This document shows positions 58,220-64,000 of a stretch of 64,000 nt of DNA, piece by piece (positions within the stretch are counted from its first letter, which is position 1; the number at the start of each line of letters is the position of its first letter). The DNA is from Tetragonia tetragonoides. Taxonomy: Eukaryota > Streptophyta > Magnoliopsida > Caryophyllales > Aizoaceae. The notes under the pieces were generated by a model. The model saw nothing but the letters and a program-made list of their open reading frames with translations. It searched no databases and was not told where the DNA came from. The stretch is from assembly GCA_038025085.1 (NCBI GenBank), contig CM076147.1, positions 12,421,501 to 12,485,500 on the forward strand, given 5' to 3'. Position numbers and translations under genes: made by a program.

Positions 58220-58795
58220 ATGGATAGTTCCAAGAGAAAAGCTACAACCATTCATCGTGGAGAATCTAGTAGGCAAGCTAGGAAGGTCGAGGGCGCTGGG
58301 AAGAGTCGTGTCTCGATTTTTTCGGAGTCTTACACCCCGGCCACTCCCCGATCCTCTCCTGGGTCGAGCTTGGGCTCGGAGGCTCGGGATCTGATCACTG
58401 CTATTAGGAGATCTTGAGCGGAGCATCGAGGGTCCGATGGTCGGGCACTTCCTGCCGTTGAGGTTCTGGCTCCCCCTCCTGCTACCAGGGGGCCTGAACC
58501 TCCTGCTCGACTTGTTCCTTTGTCGGAACACTTGACCAATCGTGTTCAGGAGCTTCATTGGGAGATCTGTGGAGCTTGTGAGAGGGAGGCGGCCACCCAA
58601 GCTAAAATCCGCCGCTGGGAGCAGAGGGACAATGCCCTCCTGGACGCTAGGACCGAGCTGGAGGATCGGATTACCAGAGGGGTCGAGGAGTTGAACGGCC
58701 TTCGGGAGCGGAGGGAGGAGCTCCTCGATGAAGTGAGAGTTCTGAGGAACCAGCTGGAGGGTCAGCCTCCTGCTTCTCCCCCTCTATCCCTTTAG
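58220..58795 (+). pseudogene. Antisense gene 3: 191-aa charged coiled-coil ORF with one stop
   Basis: A single frame of 192 codons, including the terminator, from ATG 58220, interrupted only by TGA at 58415-58417 in a context (RRS*AEH) where CGA (Arg) would fit. N-terminus basic and Ser-rich (MDSSKRKATTIHRGESSRQ), middle Pro-rich (APPPATRGPEPPARL), C-terminus coiled coil (IRRWEQRDNALLDARTELE, LNGLRERREELLDEVRVL). No known domain recognised. The frame has been kept apart from one transition, so it decayed late or very little. Own TATA box upstream. Confidence 0.65.
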
Positions 58796-59437
58796 GCTCT
58801 GTATTGAGGAAGTCTTGTACTTGGCGATCTCCTCCTTGACCTCTTTCTTCCATGGGCAGGTCAGGAGGTTGTCTTGTACATGGCAATCTCTTCCCCAACC
58901 TCTTTCTTCCAGAGTTAGGTCGGAGGGTCGAGTCTTATCTTTTTCGTAGGTAGACTTTTTGGCTTTGTCGAGCTTGCATGCCGACTAGGAACTTTGTAGA
59001 TGAACTCAAACTGTGTAGTTTCATCCTTTGATCTTGTGTAATCTTTTTCTTTAATCAATCTAAAGATTATTGGTTTGAATGCTTCGATTCTGTCGCTGTT
59101 TGCAAATTTTAAAATTTTGCCCGACTTTTTTTCATCGTTCGATCATTGATACTCGTTTATTCGTCGTACCTCGAGTGTAAATTGTACTGAGGTAAGTATA
59201 CCCTGCCCCCACACTCGAGGTGCGGCTGCTTGGATCGGATTTGTACTTTATTTTGGGAGTTGTATAGTCTGTGTTTTTCAAAACGCCGGTTACTCCCCCT
59301 TGTCATAATTATTTCAGGTTGATGTGACGGTTGGGAGATTCAATCGTTCGGGATACCACATGTGTCATCTCTGAATTGAGGCTCTTTCTCTCGCAGACAC
59401 AGGTTGGAGGTGACGGTTCATCTTCTTTTAGAAAGGT

Positions 59438-59445
59438 TATAAATA
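59438..59445 (+). promoter_or_regulatory. TATA box of antisense gene 4
   Basis: TATAAATA, 127 bp before the ATG at 59565, with the leader GTCATTCTCATCGTCATTTCTCG. Confidence 0.7.
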
Positions 59446-59564
59446 CCCCAAGGGTTGCTTAGAAATTTCGTCATTCTCATCGTCATTTCTCGTTTTCACT
59501 TTCTCTCTGTAGATTTCTTGAGCTCCATATAAGCTCTTCCAGGTAGCCTAGTAGTCGCCGAGAC

Positions 59565-60158
59565 ATGTCTTCTCCGCCTTCCAAGAGTCGTAAGCTCCAT
59601 CTCGGGGGCATATCTACCCCTCGTCTGCCTATAACGATGGGCGGGGTCCCAGTCACCCCTAAGGTCGAGCCTGCCACTGGGCCCAGTGGGTCGACAATGG
59701 TCAATATGCCCCTTGACCCCCGTTCCCACGAGGAGCAGTGTGGGTGTGATTAATGCGTTTCTCTGTATGCTCTCAGATTTGCTAGGAGGAGGGAAGGCTC
59801 TCTCCCCCCTCTACCTGCTGACGCTCCTATCGACCCTCAGGCCCTTGAAGCTCAAGCAACCAAAGCTCTGTATGACCGGAAGCATCATCGGTCTGGCTTT
59901 GCAAAGGCTTGCGAGAAGCTGGCGGTGGCCGACCATAACTTGAAGAGGTTTGCCATCGAGCTGAAGATGGCTGAGTCGAGGGTGACGACCATCCAAAAGG
60001 AGATTGCTAATGAGACTGCTCGAGTAGAGGCTATTGAGAAGGATGCGGTCCTTCACAAGACTGCCCTTATTACTGCCAGTGGTCGACATTCTCTTTTCCA
60101 GGAGTACGGTCACCGTCTTGCCGAGGGCGGTCGACAGCGTAAGGCTCCTAGTGGTTAG
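59565..60158 (+). pseudogene. Antisense gene 4: 197-aa coiled-coil ORF with one stop
   Basis: One frame of 198 codons, including the final TAG at 60156-60158, with a single TAA at 59751-59753. N-terminal half Ser/Pro-rich: MSSPPSKSRKLHLGGIST, VTPKVEPATGPSG. C-terminal half helical and charged: RSGFAKACEKLAVADHNLKR, AESRVTTIQKEIANETARVE. A CAA-to-TAA change is the simplest cause of the stop. A 33-nt GT-AG intron would also remove it, but that is shorter than plants normally splice. No known domain. Same architecture as its neighbours. Confidence 0.65.
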
Positions 60159-61126
60159 TCTGCCCAAGGATTTGCCCCTTGATATGGTCTCTTTTTTTTT
60201 ATTTTTTTATTATTTTTTTTTTGGGCCTGTTGGGGTCTGTAACTTTTTGGCCCAATGAGGCTTGTAAATATCGTTTCAATGAATGAGATCGACCTTTTGC
60301 TAAGCTCCTTTTGTCTCTTATGACTGTATTGATCTGCTAGAATCATTTGTTTTTACAAAGGTCTTGGCTTGGCCAATCGATCCTTTTTCTTGTTGTTATC
60401 TGAACCTATTTAGCCCGATTGTTTAGGCGTTTGGCCTGCTGTGGAGGGTCGTAAGATCTCAATTCTACATCCGCGAGTAGTAGTATTTTGAGCATGAGAC
60501 GTGAAGCTCATGTAAAGGCTTTAGGCTTTGTGGGCCTGTTTTTGCCCGCAATTAGATTTAGGCCGTCTGGACCCTGTGAGACTTTCATGATCGTCGGATC
60601 ATCTTAGTCCAATATAAGGCGTTTTTAGGTCGTTGGACCTATTTAGCCCGATTGTTCGGTGGTTAGGCGTGTAATAGTTTAGAATAGGGTTGTCAAAACA
60701 TTAGATATTTTGCCCCATGTTACGCGTCTGACCATCGAGTGTTGTTAAATCAATTATCCTGCGAGCTTGTTATGGAGTCGAAACGCATATGCGTATGCCC
60801 CCAAGCTCGCGGGTTAATTGATTTTTTTTTTTAGCAATTAAGTAGTTGATAAGAGATGTTGATAGAAGATGTTGTAAGGTTCCCACCCGTTTGTCATTGA
60901 TAGAGGTATTGTCGGGGTCCTCACCCCTAACCCTTTACAATCCGAACAATTTTGGTGGGATCGCCGAAAAACCCTTTGATTTAGTAGAGAATTTTTATAG
61001 GGATTTGTGAACCCATGAGAAAAATAGACAATTTTTTAATGGGATTTGTGAACCCTGGGGTCGATTTTTGCTGGGATTCGCCAACCCATTTCGCCCAATT
61101 TTTAGGAAAAAATCAGCCAACCTATG
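60159..61126. other. Spacer between antisense gene 4 and the integrase end
   Basis: No ORF of note. T-rich and A-rich patches around 60180-60230 and 60830. The repeated words TTAGCCCGATTGTT (about 60411 and 60647) and several GGGATTTGTGAACCC-like units (60990-61090) show small-scale tandem repetition. Confidence 0.5.
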
Positions 61127-61487
61127 TTAGATGTGGAATTTCCTCAGGTTGTAGAGGTTCCACGCTCTAGGTAGTGGGATTCCACTCATGTTTTCCAGCC
61201 GGTATGTGCCTGGTCGAATGACCCCCGTGATTTTATAGGGCCCTTCCCAGTTAGCAGTCAGCTTCCCTTGTTCAGACTGTTTTCCCGTACTCTCCGTTTT
61301 GCGGGGTACCAAGTCGCCTGCAGCCATATGTTTCTCCTTCACCCTCCTATTGAATTGTCGTATCAGCTGATTTTTGGCTATTTCCATTCGTAGGAGGGTG
61401 TCTCCTCTCGTTTCAGGCAGTAGGTCGAGGTTGAACCTCAATTGTCGGTCGTTTTCTTCAGGGTCGTATGAAATTACTCGGGGAGAT
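61127..61487 (-). pseudogene. Integrase C-terminal fragment of the Tat-like element
   Basis: The - strand reads SPRVISYDPEENDRQLRFN, LDLLPETRGDTLLR, LIRQFNRRVKEKHMAAGDLV, LTANWEGPYKITGVIRPGTY and a LPRAWNLYNLRKFHI end with a stop at 61127. NWEGPY...PGTYRLE is the conserved end of gypsy integrases of the Tat/Athila group. The upstream part is missing because the LTR starting at 61488 cuts in. Confidence 0.88.
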
Positions 61488-61730
61488 GTGTAGACGCCGT
61501 ATTTTGACTTGTATTTCTTTTAAATAATTATTACATTTAATATTAGCATTAACTGTAATCACCCTAATTAAATAAGTCATTTGGGCTAAAAAGGGCATTT
61601 AGGGTCCATAAGGTGACCCAACCTATTAGCAAAGCAAAGCCCAAAGCCCAAAGCCCAAAAGAGAAAATAAACCAAAAATCCAAAAAAGAATATAAAAGAG
61701 AAAATACAAAAATAAATAAGGATTGGAATT

Positions 61731-61789
61731 ATGATGTCATGCATGACATCATTCCATGACATCATCTTATGATGTCATGCATGACATCA
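61731..61789. repeat. Two perfect 20-22-bp palindromes in the LTR
   Basis: TGATGTCATGCATGACATCA occurs at 61732-61751 and again at 61770-61789, with a further TGACATCAT between. The half-site TGACATCA resembles a bZIP (TGACG/CRE-like) target, and the RNA would form strong hairpins. They lie 35-100 bp downstream of the TATA box. Confidence 0.9.
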
Positions 61790-63180
61790 CAGTATTCCCA
61801 TGTTCCCATCCAATAGCTAAAGACAAAAGGGAATCATGGTATACCCTTCCCTTTTCCATGAATTAAACCCCCCCACCCAAAAACGGTTTTCTTCGGTTTT
61901 ATAAACGATTTTCGTTTAATTATCGAATGAACCCACAAAAATACGAAACTCTCCAAGTTATTCCTTTGGTGTGTCCCACTAACAAAAAAAATAAATTTTG
62001 AGTTAATAAGTCGCGTTTCGACTAATCCCTTGCCGGTTCTTTCAAACCGTCTTTTGTAAATAACCAATTCTTTGTAAATAAATCAATTCTTTTGTAAATG
62101 AACCAATCCTTTGTGAATAAGTCCAACTTTTGAAGACGAAGATGAAGATCGAGCCCCGGAGGCGCCATGTACATGAAGATCAGAAATTTGCTTATACGCG
62201 ATCATGGGTGTTCCACCTACCATTCCATAAAATCACCTTCATACAAAATCACATTCCCCAGTGGAATCCACATTTTCCCAGTTACAACCATTTTCCCCAG
62301 TGGAATACCTATGATCGAATAGAAGCTAATTATTGATCGTCCCCTCTTATTTGGCTTCGGGCCACCCCGGGGGATCCTATCGAAAAGACTCTTTTAAGCC
62401 ATTACCCACCAATACATACCCACAACCTACATAAATCATCCATTTATCCACCCCCAATGAATGTTATTCCCCAATAAAGAACGAATATTTTTGAGAAGTC
62501 TAATCTTTATACTCAAAACTAAGAATTGGGTTGATCCCCGTATATTACCAAATATTGTTGGGTTGAACGCCTCGAAGGAGCAGGCTAATCATCCCATTTG
62601 AGCTTTTCCCTACTTCTTCGAGAGTAGAGGGTTCCTCGGATCAATTCGACTCTAAGTTGCGACTCATCCCATAAGTTTCTCAATTATATCCCTCTTTACG
62701 GGAAAGAACATCCATACCCGCCTTAGTGGCACTCAAGGAGTCTTACTGACCGGATCCCCCAGTCAGAACTACGTAAGGGTTTTGATCCAGGAGTAGATTC
62801 AAGACCTACGATGAATGGTACGTAGTGCAGTATTTTGCAATATCCAAACCCGCTGTACGTAAACTAATAAACCGGTTCAAAACCGATTTTTTCTGTGTGC
62901 TAAGTGACAATGTGTACATATATGTGCTTTTCTTTTATCATTCAAGGCATTACGTAATTCAACTCAAAGCTTTCATATGGGATACAACGTATTAGTAAAG
63001 AGCCCGTACTGAGTATGGAGGAGAAGACGGGTCCAAGGACGTCCGCACCTTCTAACCTAGACCCCGAACCAAGATCTCTGATTCGCAGACCAGCCAAAGA
63101 ATTTTCGTGCCTTATCGCGATGGAGTCAAGTTTTTGGGTTTCTTAAATGATTTTCTTTTAAATCGTTTATAAAACCTTTT

Positions 63181-63280
63181 CTTTTGTAAAAACCCTTCCT
63201 TGTTTGGGTCATAACAAGGTGGCGACTCTTCTTTTGTAAAATCCCGTCCTTGTTCGGGCCATAACAAGGTGGCGACTTCG
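63181..63280. repeat. 50-bp tandem repeat near the LTR end
   Basis: CTTTTGTAAAAACCC / CTTTTGTAAAATCCC start two units of 50 bp, each ending ATAACAAGGTGGCGACT. Both contain the TGGCGAC word that also opens the primer-binding-like site at 63410. Confidence 0.85.
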
Positions 63281-63409
63281 AACTTTAAGATGATTCCTTG
63301 GCAATTGGCCCCTTCAATCGGACGATTTCCGTGGGACGTGCCTCTGGCGCGTATCGCGATGATTCCCGGGTCCTAATCCAGGAAAACCCAAGAATCTGGC
63401 TCCACTGAC

Positions 63410-63429
63410 TGGCGACTTCACTGGGAAAA
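63410..63429 (+). other. Primer-binding-like site of the Tat-like element
   Basis: TGGCGACTTCACTGGGAAAA. Tat/Ogre-type elements carry TGGCGACTCC.CTGGGGA-like sites after their 5' LTR. Confidence 0.6.
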
Positions 63430-64000
63430 TTTTTTATGAGAGGTCTAAATCCGAAAGTACGTTGTATCCCTTTGAAAGCAAATTGAATGATGTTATGAAA
63501 TGCCTATTGCTTATATCTTGTATATATCTTTTGTATATCATGTACATATGTGAAAATTACGTGTGTTTGGAATGCTTGTTTGAAAAAATGGTCCCCACAC
63601 ACACACGCGATCTCAATTTACTGCTTTTGTAGGCTTATCGTCCGTTCATGGAGTGAGCGCCAGATTAGCAAACCAATAAAACATTAAGGAAGCTACCACA
63701 CATATTGGTGTTCATGGAGTGCCTTTCCCTGTGTGTGTACCCCAAAAGCTAAGTGAAATGAAGCACCATATCGTCTATAGATCAGCTTTAGGAGCACTTG
63801 GGACCGATGCATGCTTGAATCCGTTACTTGTATTTATTTATTGAGTCAGTCGGGCACTATGCATCCATTGCATTCATGCATCTCATGCATATCATCATCA
63901 AAAATAAAATGTTTAAAAAAAAAAACTCTCTTTTGTGAGAAAATTCATTTCAAAGGACTTTCCCGAAAAGCCTCTATTTTCCAAAAAACAAAAAAAAGAT
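63430..64000 (+). other. Leader of the Tat-like element, no ORF reached
   Basis: Sequence after the primer-binding site without a coding region before the window ends. An A-run lies at 63914-63925. Confidence 0.5.

Larger units (their letters stand above)
52970..61487 (-). mobile_element. 3' half of a Tat-lineage gypsy element (- strand) with opposite-strand genes
   Basis: The integrase C-terminus is at 61487-61127 (- strand) and a probable 3' LTR is at about 52 kb. Between them lie 8 kb without further pol domains. On the + strand this interval holds four gene-like units. Tat-type plant elements are known to carry extra ORFs, often antisense, between pol and the 3' LTR, and a 'putative gypsy type transposon' domain is known from such ORFs. 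The right side is cut at 61487/61488 by a younger LTR. The left end was copied into block X. Confidence 0.65.
61488..63409 (+). repeat. LTR of a younger Tat-like element (5' LTR, + strand)
   Basis: Starts TGTAGACGCCGTATTTTGAC exactly where the integrase frame is broken. TATAAAAG at 61691-61698 can serve as TATA box. It is followed at 63410 by a TGGCGACTTCACTGGG site of the kind found after Tat/Ogre LTRs. The other LTR lies outside the window, so length and right end are estimates. Confidence 0.7.

Noticed and set aside
59744..59776. A 33-nt intron in antisense gene 4
   Set aside because: It has GT-AG ends and removes the TAA, but is shorter than plant introns normally are; the frame is the same on both sides, so a point-mutation stop is simpler.
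1..64000. Assigning the window to a named species or family such as Amaranthaceae
   Set aside because: Some LINE and LTR words feel familiar from Caryophyllales, but no diagnostic sequence can be confirmed without a database search.

Overview
This is nuclear DNA of a flowering plant, most likely a eudicot. The evidence is spliced genes with small plant-type exons, Stowaway-like and hAT-like MITEs, plant L1-type LINEs and Ty3/gypsy elements of the Tekay-like and Tat-like lineages. I cannot name the species from sequence alone. No bacterial, organellar or viral backbone is visible.

Two host genes are supported. The main one, on the + strand, encodes an MRG/MORF4L-type chromatin reader (chromodomain plus MRG domain). 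I could follow it through ten exons from 1872 to 23078, giving about 326 aa spread over 21 kb because two introns are filled with transposons. Intron 3 (about 5.5 kb) holds LINE, RTE, SINE and Stowaway pieces. Intron 9 (about 10.1 kb) holds a SINE, a full-length LINE with a nested solo LTR, and a second decayed LINE. Just downstream, on the - strand, is an intronless DUF4228/PADRE-type gene (23841-24341) with a TATA box and a (TC)n leader.

From about 24.6 kb onward the window is transposon territory. 24.8-30.5 kb has two SINE copies, MITEs, decayed LINE pieces and a hAT-like element. 30524-42211 is one complete but dead Ty3/gypsy element with 2.6-kb LTRs, a near-perfect target duplication, an extra 5' ORF, and a hAT MITE inside its 3' LTR. 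42.3-43.2 kb is a palindromic cluster of one MITE family. 43.3-48.4 kb is a LINE interrupted by a second, RNase H-bearing LINE flanked by an 89-bp direct repeat. 47.6-54.5 kb is a scrambled tandem duplication in the order Y-X-Y'-Z-X'.

The most unusual region is 52-61.5 kb. It looks like the 3' half of a Tat-lineage gypsy element lying on the - strand: LTR at about 52-53 kb, integrase C-terminus at 61127-61487. Between these ends, on the opposite strand, sit four separate gene-like units, each with its own TATAAAT box. The first is a multi-exon gene with a poly-lysine tract, a domain resembling the 'putative gypsy type transposon' family and a coiled coil. The other three are short charged or coiled-coil ORFs. 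A younger Tat-like LTR (61488 to about 63409, followed by a primer-binding-like site) has cut into the integrase and runs off the right edge.
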